Assembly (NCBI GenBank): GCA_947496705.1
Contig: CANMDW010000008.1
Coordinates: 113,931 to 177,930, forward strand
Reading direction: 5' to 3'
Source: an uncultured Aquimarina sp.
Lineage (GTDB): Bacteria; Bacteroidota; Bacteroidia; Flavobacteriales; Flavobacteriaceae
DNA: 64,000 bases
The translations under genes were made by a program, and so were the position numbers. Positions 38,608 through 47,657 of the stretch are shown here, piece by piece. Position 1 is the stretch's first letter. Every line of letters starts with the position of its first letter. The notes under the pieces were generated by a model. The model saw nothing but the letters and a program-made list of their open reading frames with translations. It had not been told where the DNA came from and ran no database searches.

Positions 38608-39681
38608 TCATTCTTGTTTTTGAATAATTTTACCGTCTTCTTTTATAATAAATACATGTTTTGTAAAAGGGCTTACTACAGTTATATTCCAACCGGTTTG
38701 ATGGTTTTCTATAGTACGAATAATCTTATTCCCTTCAATTTCATTATCATCTTCTGATAATTCTCTAAAACTGGTTGCCCAACGATTGTTCTCTTTAAAA
38801 TACTCCTTTTGCTTTCTATATAGTTTGTACAAGAGCTGTTTAACTTTTTCATCTTCAGGTATTTTGAAATGATCTTCTTCTCCTACTTTTTTTGATGAAA
38901 AATATACATATCCCCAATCTTCGGGCCGATGCATATCAATTACCCCCATTGGAGACCATACCCAGTTATATTCAGACATAAATTTTCCTTTACTATCCTT
39001 CTTTCTGGAATACTTATTATTCTGAAGTTCGAAATCCCAATTCACTCTTGAAAAATTTACTCTCCAAAACTTATCTTTGGGAACATTCTTATGATAATAT
39101 GATGTTCTGAATACTTTAAACGGAATGGCTATTTCGATTACCCATCCTGTATCGGTATCGTTTGGGTTATTTATAGTTCCGTTTACTTTTACAGAGGATT
39201 TAAATCCGTTAGCATCCCATTCATTTAATACCGTAGTTTTTTCTCTATAAGGTTTTGTAATAAATAAATCCCATAGCGTATTCAATGCATTTACTTCAAA
39301 TTCATAATAATTATGTGTGTCATTATCTGGGTCTATAAAAATTTCGAAATCATTATTATAAAAAATGATAGTATCTCTTTGTTTTAGATTGCCCCATACA
39401 TGAGGTTCTTCCATTTTTGCTAAAAAATACAGATGTTCATTATTCCAAAGCATTTTTACAGATGTTTTATATTTCGGAATTTTACTCCCTTCAATATCTA
39501 TAAACAACTCGGTAGATTTTGCTTTACTCCAGGAAGATTCGGAGGCTAATCCATCAATATGTATAGATTCTGTGGTATGATATGCGATATAAGACCTTGG
39601 ACACAGCTTATTTTCAACACTTTGTCCATATACTGTCATTTTGATAAAACCCAACAATATGACGCAAAGTATCTTGTTCAT
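38608..39681 (-). CDS. CBM9-like carbohydrate-binding protein, secreted
   Basis: Start set at 39681 (357 aa), where MNKILCVILLGFIKMTVYGQ forms a signal peptide. An in-frame ATG at 39717 only 2 bp from the previous stop is the alternative. The domain from about residue 30 to 230 is of the CBM9/DOMON-like type: IHIDGLASESSWSKA, VKMLWNNEHLYFLAKMEEP, NDFEIFIDPDNDTHNYYEFE and GWVIEIAIPF. These domains bind sugar ends. The C-terminal 100 residues are of unknown type. There is no catalytic domain, so it is probably an accessory binding protein of the locus. Confidence 0.8.
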   Translation of the reverse strand: MNKILCVILLGFIKMTVYGQSVENKLCPRSYIAYHTTESIHIDGLASESSWSKAKSTELFIDIEGSKIPKYKTSVKMLWNNEHLYFLAKMEEPHVWGNLKQRDTIIFYNNDFEIFIDPDNDTHNYYEFEVNALNTLWDLFITKPYREKTTVLNEWDANGFKSSVKVNGTINNPNDTDTGWVIEIAIPFKVFRTSYYHKNVPKDKFWRVNFSRVNWDFELQNNKYSRKKDSKGKFMSEYNWVWSPMGVIDMHRPEDWGYVYFSSKKVGEEDHFKIPEDEKVKQLLYKLYRKQKEYFKENNRWATSFRELSEDDNEIEGNKIIRTIENHQTGWNITVVSPFTKHVFIIKEDGKIIQKQE

Positions 39682-39719
39682 TCGAGCCCAAAAAAGTTCT
39701 AATTTAATTTTGACCACCT

Positions 39720-40688
39720 TTATAATGTATTTTCTTTAATAAACTTAATAATTTCACTTATTCTTCCAAAGGCCAATGCAACCACTGTATCTGCTGCTCC
39801 ATAATAAATAGCTACTTTATCTTGCTCTATATCTTGTAAAGTTGCACAAGGAAATATCACATTAGAAACATCTCCAATCTGTTCATAAGCCACAGAAGGC
39901 GTTAAAAGGTATGGTTTTGTCCTGTATTTTACCTTATCGGGACTGTTCTTATCTAAAACTGCTGCTCCCATAGCATATCTGAATCCATTACAAGTATTTA
40001 TAACTCCATGATAGAACATCAACCAGCCTTCTTCTGTTAAAAAAGGTACTGACCCTGCTCCAATTTTGGTACACTGCCATGCACTGTCTTCAAAAGAAGC
40101 TACTTGCATTACATTTCTATGCGCTCCCCAATATTTCATATCGGGACTATAACTAATAAAAATATCACCAAAAGGTGTATGCCCGTTATCACTAGGTCTG
40201 CTTAGCATTGCATATTTCCCGTTAATTTTTTCAGGAAACAAAACGCCATTTCTATTAAAGGGTAGAAAGGCGTTTTCGCATTGAAAAAACTCCTTAAAGT
40301 CAAAGGTGTATGCAATCCCTATGGTTGGCCCGAAATACCCATTGCACCAGGTAATCCAATATCGATCTTCTATAAAGGTAACCCGAGGGTCATATTTATA
40401 ATCAGAGGCTATCATCTCTGTGTTTCCCTCCTGCATTACAATGGGCTCGTGATTAATCTCCCAATCAATTCCATTTTTGCTAAAACCCGCAAAAATATTC
40501 ATCTGCACCGCTTTATTATCACACCTAAAAACCCCGGCAAAACCATCATCTAGGGGTACAACAGCACTATTAAAGATACTATTCGATGATGGTATTGCAT
40601 TTCTTGCAATTATCGGATTTTCAGAATATCGCCAAACAACATCTGTACATCCTTTGGGTTGATCCTGCCAGGGAATTTTTGGAGTCAT
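39720..40688 (-). CDS. GH130 beta-mannoside phosphorylase, probably mannosyl-GlcNAc type
   Basis: 322 aa without a signal peptide, hence cytoplasmic. It matches the GH130_2 pattern closely: IPWQDQPKGCTDVVWRYSEN, then NSIFNSAVVPLDDGFAGVFR, YDPRVTFIEDRYWITWCNGY (Asp100 in the predicted proton-donor position) and IYYGAADTVVALAFGRI near the end. Members of this subgroup phosphorolyse Man-beta-1,4-GlcNAc (N-glycan core) or the related mannosyl-glucose to mannose 1-phosphate plus the acceptor sugar. It lies 3 bp downstream of the GH18-like gene and completes the core-degradation route inside the cell. Confidence 0.92.
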   Translation of the reverse strand: MTPKIPWQDQPKGCTDVVWRYSENPIIARNAIPSSNSIFNSAVVPLDDGFAGVFRCDNKAVQMNIFAGFSKNGIDWEINHEPIVMQEGNTEMIASDYKYDPRVTFIEDRYWITWCNGYFGPTIGIAYTFDFKEFFQCENAFLPFNRNGVLFPEKINGKYAMLSRPSDNGHTPFGDIFISYSPDMKYWGAHRNVMQVASFEDSAWQCTKIGAGSVPFLTEEGWLMFYHGVINTCNGFRYAMGAAVLDKNSPDKVKYRTKPYLLTPSVAYEQIGDVSNVIFPCATLQDIEQDKVAIYYGAADTVVALAFGRISEIIKFIKENTL

Positions 40689-40691
40689 ACT

Positions 40692-43127
40692 TTAATTTTT
40701 AAATAGTTTATGAATCACCGTTGTTTCTCTTCCTTCCAATTTTAATAAAAATATTCCTCTGGTTACATTCTGTAGGGAATTGAATTCTACAAAACTCTCA
40801 TCAGAATGTATATCTTGTTCTGCTACTAATTGCCCGGAGATATTAAATATTTTTGCATTGGTATATCCATGATCATTTGGTAATTGTAATTGTATATGAT
40901 CTGTAAAAGGATTTGGATATGTCATTATGTTACTCGCCCCAAACGTTACCATCGGTTCATCGTCTATTTCATTTATAATTTTCGCATTAGAAGCTAAAGA
41001 TGTCATTTTTATTCCTGGGTTTTCATAAATCCTTATGTTCTTAAAAGAGCTATTATTCCCACTACCAGCATCATTATCATTTACTAACACCAGATTCATT
41101 GCGCTTCCTGTATACGAACTTCCTACTGGAATTACATAGGTTTTATAATTCGCTGTGCTGTTATAGTTATCATACGTTTGGATACCCCAGTTCTGGGTTC
41201 CGTGTACTTTAAAAATCCGATTGCTACTCAATGAATTATCTTCATCGAAACCAATACCATGAATTTCTCCTTCGTTTGTACTTTTGAATTCAAACTCTAT
41301 TACAGTATTTGCGGTAATTGTATAGGTACTTGTTGAACGTTTCCAGGTATTATTAACCAAACGAGCAGTATCTCCGTTATCTTCAATGAAATAGGTACCA
41401 TCAGAATCCTGATTCGAATACGATGTTAAACTAACTGTATCAAAGTCAATACAGCCGGCACATCCCCCGGGAGGGTTAGAATCTGGGCCAATAAGTTCGA
41501 TCTCACATATTTGAGTCATACTTCCTCCTCCTCTGTTCTTTGTTGTATTTACACGGTAATATGAATAATTGGTAGTATTGGTAAAGCTAAATTCCTTTCG
41601 TTGAAATCGATTTGACCAGGATTGCCCAGACCAGCTACCCAGGGTAGTCCAATTAGTGCCATTATTGGATCCTTGTATATTGAAGTTTTCGGGATCTCTT
41701 CCCGATTCATCATTCGCACTCACCATAGCTAATTTATTTACAATTACCGCTGCTGGTAATCGAATCTGAATCCAGCTTGGATTTGAAGTACTTGGAGTTC
41801 CTCCATTATCTAGCCATTTACTCCAATCTGTATTTTGTGTACCATTTGTATATAAGTTATCAAAAGCTCTATTAGCTCCTTCTGTCGAATTAATCTGTGC
41901 TCTTGCTGTTATTGTACCTGTCCCTACCGGATCTGTATGATCTACAGAAGTAGCAGTTGAATTACTGGTTGTAAAGCTCCAAACTGAACCTGTAGTTGTT
42001 CCTACTGAATTCACTTCATTGATCCTCCAATAGTAGGTAGTATTAGAATTTAATGTTCCGGGAGAAAATGACGTATTTGACTGATTCCCCTGAAAGCTTC
42101 CTGATCCTAAAGTAGAACTCGTACCAAAATACACATCATGAGAACTGGCTCCTGATCCGGCAGCCCAACTTAAAGTAATATTTTTACTAACATTTGTTGC
42201 TCCACTAGAAGGATTAGGTGAACCTGCAGCCCCCGGAGCGTTACCAGGAGAAAGCGCATTATTGATTGCAGCAGCATAAGCAGCTACAGCCAAACTATCA
42301 TAAAAATCATCATAGATCCACATAAAACCACCAGTGATGCCACAGTTATTTTGCCAGGTATTCATTCTATTTTCTACAGTAGCAACACTTGATTGCCCCG
42401 ATCCTCCCCATAAACCGGGATACACAGGAATACCAAAATCCCAGGATGATGAACATGGATTATTTCCGCCACCACCGGCATAACATTGTAAATAATTTCT
42501 ATCAATATTACCAGGGAATGTTGCATTTACCTGACTTACTAAGGAGCTCCAAAAACTACTATTTGTATAGGGTACTATCGCATTTTTAAATCCAAGTCCG
42601 GCCAGCATTTTTGTAAAAGCAACAGCCGAAGGAACATGATAAGTACTCTCATCGTCATTATTAAACGCATCTATTGCCGGAATAGCAGCTTTGAGTGCAG
42701 CAAAATTCTCGTAAAGCGTGGTTCCTGGCCCAAATCCTTCTGAATTATAAAAATTTTGTACTGCTGCAAAGGTTCCAGAGCCTGCAGAACTTAGACCAAA
42801 TTCTACTCTATTAATCGATGTTGGGGCTGTTTTTAGCATTGCTACATCATTAGGGAAATTAGGATATAACTGACCCCCTATATATACTCCATTTTTTACT
42901 AATGGAAACTCTCCATTAAATCCTAAATCACCATTTGCTTCGATATGAATTGTCCATACGATTACGGTTGTAAAACCCGAATTACGTAATTCACTGATTG
43001 AAATGTTTCTATTATTATAAATCGGGCCTCCGGCATAAATTGCAGATTCCTGCCCCATAAGTTGAGTGCTTACTACCATCAATAATGGCAATAATACATA
43101 CTGAAAAATGAGTTTGCGTGTTTTCAT
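40692..43127 (-). CDS. T9SS-secreted multidomain protein with GH18-like N-terminal domain (candidate ENGase)
   Basis: 811 aa. Signal peptide to about residue 25. Residues about 28-295 look like a TIM barrel whose DAFNNDDE (153-160) aligns with the GH18 DxxDxDxE motif: Asp153, Asn for the second Asp, Asp158, and Glu160 as candidate acid. Then follow a fibronectin III domain (about 300-388), a discoidin (F5/8 type C) domain (about 395-550), another beta-sandwich (about 558-707) and a T9SS type A sorting domain (about 735-811: YPNPFTDHIQLQLP, IFLLKLEG). It is likely cell-surface or secreted. Given its neighbours, endo-beta-N-acetylglucosaminidase activity on N-glycans is my best guess, not a certainty. 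Confidence 0.75.
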   Translation of the reverse strand: MKTRKLIFQYVLLPLLMVVSTQLMGQESAIYAGGPIYNNRNISISELRNSGFTTVIVWTIHIEANGDLGFNGEFPLVKNGVYIGGQLYPNFPNDVAMLKTAPTSINRVEFGLSSAGSGTFAAVQNFYNSEGFGPGTTLYENFAALKAAIPAIDAFNNDDESTYHVPSAVAFTKMLAGLGFKNAIVPYTNSSFWSSLVSQVNATFPGNIDRNYLQCYAGGGGNNPCSSSWDFGIPVYPGLWGGSGQSSVATVENRMNTWQNNCGITGGFMWIYDDFYDSLAVAAYAAAINNALSPGNAPGAAGSPNPSSGATNVSKNITLSWAAGSGASSHDVYFGTSSTLGSGSFQGNQSNTSFSPGTLNSNTTYYWRINEVNSVGTTTGSVWSFTTSNSTATSVDHTDPVGTGTITARAQINSTEGANRAFDNLYTNGTQNTDWSKWLDNGGTPSTSNPSWIQIRLPAAVIVNKLAMVSANDESGRDPENFNIQGSNNGTNWTTLGSWSGQSWSNRFQRKEFSFTNTTNYSYYRVNTTKNRGGGSMTQICEIELIGPDSNPPGGCAGCIDFDTVSLTSYSNQDSDGTYFIEDNGDTARLVNNTWKRSTSTYTITANTVIEFEFKSTNEGEIHGIGFDEDNSLSSNRIFKVHGTQNWGIQTYDNYNSTANYKTYVIPVGSSYTGSAMNLVLVNDNDAGSGNNSSFKNIRIYENPGIKMTSLASNAKIINEIDDEPMVTFGASNIMTYPNPFTDHIQLQLPNDHGYTNAKIFNISGQLVAEQDIHSDESFVEFNSLQNVTRGIFLLKLEGRETTVIHKLFKN

Positions 43128-43181
43128 AATATATTTGATTAATTTATTTTAATTATTACACCATGTTATTCTTTTACCGAA

Positions 43182-43382
43182 CTCATTTAGACTTTTTTGC
43201 CTGAAAGCGAAAATATAGGCCTGTCTAACTAATGCCAGGTAGACTTTTGCTACCTAATGAAGCCTTTTTTGAGAAGCATAGCAGCGCTACGGTACGATAA
43301 AAAGTCAAAATTAGGAGGCAACCCGCCTGCCGGGTCGGGCAGGAATGCTATGTTTGCAGCCCAGAATAAAAGTCTAAATGAG
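43182..43382. mobile_element. MITE-like element bounded by 15-bp perfect inverted repeats
   Basis: ctcatttagactttt (43182-43196) is repeated exactly in inverse orientation at 43368-43382, framing 201 bp without an ORF. Inside are further inverted pairs, catagca (43277-43283) with tgctatg (43346-43352) and cctgcc (43326-43331) with ggcagg (43338-43343). The element is more GC-rich in its second half than the surroundings. No target-site duplication is evident. It lies between the symporter and the GH18-like gene, so it could also fold as a long hairpin in the transcript. Confidence 0.55.
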
Positions 43383-43413
43383 GTCACCTTCTAAATATCA
43401 TTATTCTCGTTTC

Positions 43414-45234
43414 TTATTTCTTTAATTTATTATACCATGTTCGCTTCAAAATCACAGAGGTTACTACCATCAAGATAACCACAACTCCCAAATGATAATA
43501 CTCTTTAATAAGAAGATATATCGGACTCAAAATAAAGGTCATTTGCCAAATGATACCTATTACACAATTAAATATGTCTTTCCAAAAATCTGTATTTGCC
43601 ATGAATGTTGGGTCTTCCTTTTTTAATTCATCACAAATGGGTTTCCAAAAGCCCCATGGTTTTGTCGTTTTATAAAAGTTTTTGAGGACTTCCATATCAT
43701 CTGGTTTCCCCAGATAAACTCCTAACAAACATCCAGTAAAGGAAATAACCAATATTATTGGAAATAAATAAATAGCAGATGTTTCCGGAAAAAACTGAGG
43801 TACGATTGAAGCAGCAATAAGGCCTGCCAGCATTCCTCCAAAGTATCCGTAAGAATTAAAACGCCACCAGATCCATTTCAGCATATTTGCTGCCGCGTAC
43901 CCGCCGTATAATGCAGAGGTTAACCATATCGTAAGCGTATTTATAGAGGAAGCAAAAAAACCAAATAGTAGTCCTATAATTACAATTAATATTGATGACA
44001 GGTAACTAAATCTGATATAGGTTTTATTGGAAGCCTCTGGTTTTATATACTTTTTATAAATATCATTCACTATATATGCAGGTGCAGCATTGATAAAGGC
44101 TGCAAATGTCCCCATAAATGCAGCTAACAATCCTGCAAGCAATAATCCTTTTAAGCCAATCGGCACAAAACGCTGAATTGCCATTGGTAATATGGTTTCA
44201 AAATCCATCCCGGATCCATTTATCTGTAATTCAGGGCCTAAATATACAAGCCCCAAAATTGCAAAACCTGTAATCATTAAGTAGCGCGGTATAGATAGTA
44301 CTACAATAGTCAATCCACTCATTTTAGAAGCTTCGACTTCATTTTTTGTAGATAATATACGTTGCATATCATAACTTGGGACTGGACCAGCCAAACTAGC
44401 AAAAATACCTTTGAAAATCATCATCATAAATAAAAACCCAAAAAGTGAAAAACCATCTTCTTCAATTTTAGCATTAACACTATCTATATAACCGGTCCAA
44501 TCCAAGTTTAATTCCATACCAAAGAACAACTCTTTCCAGTTTGGGGGGACTGCAGCCGTTATTTGCTCTGAGGTAACCGAATTAAATGCTATGTATCCTA
44601 TCACAAGGCAAGAAATAGTCATTATGATAAACTGAATTACTTCAGTCCCTACCACACTATACATTCCGCCTTTTAACGTATATAAAGTGGTAATTGCAAT
44701 AATAATTAGCGCATAGGATTGTTCTGAAGAAATTAAGAATGATCCTATATTAAATGATATATCCCAGGGAAAAAATATGATGGCAAATTTTCCTATCCCT
44801 TCAAAAAAATAAGCAATAAAACCTAATGTGCTTATGATCGCAAAGATGGTTACAATAATATGAGATAGCCGTGCTCCCAGATCTTTTCCGAATCGATAGG
44901 TTATCCATTGGGCTCCAGTCATCACATTAGATCTTCTTAACCATACCGCCAGAAACATCATGATAAAAACCTGGTTCCATACTGGCCATAACCAAGGTAA
45001 CCAAGCACTTTTAAGCCCATACACAAACATAGCAGTAACCGCCCACATGGTTCCTGAGATATCAAACATACCAGAAGCATTAGACAAGCCCAGATAATAC
45101 CATGGGATTTCATTTCCACCAAGAAAATAAGACTTCATATCTTTTGATGCTTTCTTAGAGACATAAAATCCAAAAAGAAGTGTAATAACAATATAACACA
45201 GGATTATTACAATATCAACAGTAGCTAGATTCAT
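43414..45234 (-). CDS. Sodium:solute symporter (SSS family)
   Basis: 606 aa with about 13-14 membrane helices. Family features include the N-terminal VDIVIILCYIVITLLFGFYV helix, a DMKSYFLGGNEIPWYYLGLS segment, a GMFDISGTMWAV stretch and YTLKGGMYSVVGTEVIQFII (helix 5-6 region). SSS proteins couple sodium entry to uptake of sugars, amino acids or nucleosides across the inner membrane. It lies 10 bp downstream of GH92-D, in a mannosidase operon with a cytoplasmic GH130. Uptake of mannose, GlcNAc or Man-GlcNAc is the likely job, but the ligand cannot be read from the sequence. Confidence 0.93.
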   Translation of the reverse strand: MNLATVDIVIILCYIVITLLFGFYVSKKASKDMKSYFLGGNEIPWYYLGLSNASGMFDISGTMWAVTAMFVYGLKSAWLPWLWPVWNQVFIMMFLAVWLRRSNVMTGAQWITYRFGKDLGARLSHIIVTIFAIISTLGFIAYFFEGIGKFAIIFFPWDISFNIGSFLISSEQSYALIIIAITTLYTLKGGMYSVVGTEVIQFIIMTISCLVIGYIAFNSVTSEQITAAVPPNWKELFFGMELNLDWTGYIDSVNAKIEEDGFSLFGFLFMMMIFKGIFASLAGPVPSYDMQRILSTKNEVEASKMSGLTIVVLSIPRYLMITGFAILGLVYLGPELQINGSGMDFETILPMAIQRFVPIGLKGLLLAGLLAAFMGTFAAFINAAPAYIVNDIYKKYIKPEASNKTYIRFSYLSSILIVIIGLLFGFFASSINTLTIWLTSALYGGYAAANMLKWIWWRFNSYGYFGGMLAGLIAASIVPQFFPETSAIYLFPIILVISFTGCLLGVYLGKPDDMEVLKNFYKTTKPWGFWKPICDELKKEDPTFMANTDFWKDIFNCVIGIIWQMTFILSPIYLLIKEYYHLGVVVILMVVTSVILKRTWYNKLKK

Positions 45235-45244
45235 TCAACACTTA

Positions 45245-47515
45245 TTATTTCTTTACTCCCCAATTTTTATTAGGAGATGCTCCCATTACAAAATGTAATG
45301 TTCCTCCTTGTACTATTTCCTGATGTGTAATATATGATCGATTAAATTCTTTTCCATTTAGCACAGCAGACTGGATGTATATATTCTTATCAGAAACCCT
45401 TTCTGCTTCTATAATGAAGTTGGTATCATCTGATAATTTTAATATGGCTTTTTCAAAAACCGGGCTTCCTATCTGGTATTCACCGGATGCAGGATTCATA
45501 GGATATATGCCTAAAGAACTAAATATATACCATGCAGACATTTGCCCACAATCTTCATTACCGCTTAATCCATTTGGTGTGGTATTGTATTGTGTTTTCA
45601 ATATTTCACTTACCCAATATTGAGTTTTCCAGGGAGCATTGGCTTTATTAAACATATACGCAATATGATGGCTGGGTTCATTTCCGTGGGCATATTGGCC
45701 TATCAAACCTGAAATATCTGCAGAAACATTATCTCCGGTAATCTTTGAATCCTCTGTAAATAATTGTTCGAGTTTGGTTATAAAATTGGTTTCTCCTCCA
45801 TAAAGTTTAATCAATCCTTCTACATCATGTGGTACAAACCAACTATGCTGCCAGGCATTTCCTTCAGTGTAATCGGCATGCACCCTATGTGCAGAAAATT
45901 TAGGATCAAAAGGCTCGTGCCAATTGGTGCCTTTTTTAGATTTTCCTCTCATAAATCCTGTTTCCGAATCAAAAAGATGGGTATATGCCTGGGATCGTTT
46001 TAAAAAATAGCTATAATCTTCTTCTTTACCCAGGGCTTTTGCCAGCTGTGCAACACACCAATCATTATAAGCATATTCTAAGGTTATGGTAACAGACTCA
46101 TCCAATAGATCATAAGGGATATAGCCATATTCTTTATAAAACTTTAATCCCCGTTCATCCTGCATCATGGTATGTTTCATTGCTTCATATGCTCTTTTGA
46201 TATCAAAACCTCTTATTCCTTTTAAATATGCTTCGGCAATTACAGAAACAGAATGATAACCGGTCATGGTATTTGTTTCATTAGCATATAAAGTCCAGAC
46301 TGGTAAGACTTTTTTATCTTCATAATATATCAACATAGAATTGATCATATCTGAAACCTTATCAGGTGCTAAAAATAACAATAACGGATGTTCTGCTCTA
46401 AATGTATCCCAAAGTGATAGTGTAGAATATGCCGTATATCCTTTTGCAAAAACAATACTGTCATTTTCTTTTCTAAATGCTCCATCTACATCACTAAAAG
46501 TTACGGGGGCAATTTGAGAATGATATAGTGCTGTATAGAAAATAGTCTTTAAAGAATCTCTTTTTGTTTCAACTTTTATTTTGGAAAGCACATGCTCCCA
46601 TGATCTATTTGCTTTTTCTTTTACGCTGTCAAATTCAAATTTATTACGATACTTAGAAATGTTTTCTTTTGCATTATCAATACTTACAGAGGAAATCCCT
46701 ACTTTTATTTCTAATTGATTTTTGGTTCCTCTATTAAAAAATAGTTGAGTTGAAGCATTTATACCTTTAACAATATCTACCTTCTCTACTTTATTAGCAT
46801 CTTTATAAAGGTCATATTCATTAATAGATTTTGAAAACTGTAATACAAAAAATACTTTTTGATTTTTGGCCCATCCGGTACTATATCTATACCCAGAAAC
46901 GGTAAACTTATCTTCGATATGTATTTGGGATTCAGTCGTTTTATCCCAATTTGTAGTATATCCTAAATCTAAAATCAGAGACTGCTCTCCTTCTTCTTCA
47001 TATGTATATCTGTGAAAAGCAGTTCTAACATCGGCAGTTAATTCGGCTTTGATAGCATAATCTTCTAGAAATACACTATAGTATCCTGGCTTTGCATTTT
47101 CTTTAGTATGAGAATATTTAGAAATATATGGTATATCGTTTCTCGTAGTGGCCAGAATTGACAGATCCACTTTTTTATTAATTGGCATCACTCTAATGTC
47201 ATTAAGATCGCCAATTCCTGTTCCACTAAGGTGCAAATGACTAAAACCAATAGTTATCGAATCAGAATAATGATACCCAGAGCACCAATCCCACCCAGAA
47301 ATGCCATTATCCGGGCTTACCTGCACCATACCAAATGGCACTGTTGCTCCTGGATAGGTATGACCATGACCACCGGTACCAATAAAAGGATCAACATATT
47401 CTACTACATTGGTTTCTGTTATATTAGTGTCATTACTATTTATTTCTTTTTTATTACATGAAAAGACTACAATTGATATAATCCCAAGTAGTTTAGTATT
47501 GTAAAATATTTTCAT
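45245..47515 (-). CDS. GH92 alpha-mannosidase D, lipoprotein
   Basis: 756 aa. Lipoprotein signal ending VVFSC. Landmarks as in GH92-C: YVDPFIGTGGHGHTYPGATV, GFSHLHLSGTG, LWDTFRAEHPLL, LPVWTLYANETNTMTGYH, EGNAWQHSWFVPHD (predicted acid Glu), YAHGNEPSHH and GNEDCGQMSAWY (Asp base). It is the closest relative of C in the window and belongs to the same active-site subgroup. It is the first gene of the long minus-strand array and lies back-to-back with the LytS/LytTR genes across 142 bp that should hold both promoters. Confidence 0.95.
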   Translation of the reverse strand: MKIFYNTKLLGIISIVVFSCNKKEINSNDTNITETNVVEYVDPFIGTGGHGHTYPGATVPFGMVQVSPDNGISGWDWCSGYHYSDSITIGFSHLHLSGTGIGDLNDIRVMPINKKVDLSILATTRNDIPYISKYSHTKENAKPGYYSVFLEDYAIKAELTADVRTAFHRYTYEEEGEQSLILDLGYTTNWDKTTESQIHIEDKFTVSGYRYSTGWAKNQKVFFVLQFSKSINEYDLYKDANKVEKVDIVKGINASTQLFFNRGTKNQLEIKVGISSVSIDNAKENISKYRNKFEFDSVKEKANRSWEHVLSKIKVETKRDSLKTIFYTALYHSQIAPVTFSDVDGAFRKENDSIVFAKGYTAYSTLSLWDTFRAEHPLLLFLAPDKVSDMINSMLIYYEDKKVLPVWTLYANETNTMTGYHSVSVIAEAYLKGIRGFDIKRAYEAMKHTMMQDERGLKFYKEYGYIPYDLLDESVTITLEYAYNDWCVAQLAKALGKEEDYSYFLKRSQAYTHLFDSETGFMRGKSKKGTNWHEPFDPKFSAHRVHADYTEGNAWQHSWFVPHDVEGLIKLYGGETNFITKLEQLFTEDSKITGDNVSADISGLIGQYAHGNEPSHHIAYMFNKANAPWKTQYWVSEILKTQYNTTPNGLSGNEDCGQMSAWYIFSSLGIYPMNPASGEYQIGSPVFEKAILKLSDDTNFIIEAERVSDKNIYIQSAVLNGKEFNRSYITHQEIVQGGTLHFVMGASPNKNWGVKK

Positions 47516-47578
47516 CTATGTATATTTATTATTTTTATGATTGTTATACAGGGAAAACAACAATAGTATAAATATTTA

Positions 47579-47613
47579 CAAATCTTATCTTTAAAAGAAT
47601 AATTTTAGACCAA
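47579..47613 (-). promoter_or_regulatory. Candidate promoter for GH92-D and the downstream array
   Basis: On the minus strand TTGG (47613-47610) is followed about 22 bp later by TAagaTTTG (47587-47579), close to the Bacteroidota pattern (-33 TTG, -7 TAnnTTTG) but with one extra base in the -7 spacer. It lies 64 bp upstream of the GH92-D start, in the divergent gap next to the two-component genes. Confidence 0.3.
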
Positions 47614-47657
47614 TAACAAAGCAACTCTGTTAAACGTCTAAAAAAAACGGAGAAAAT

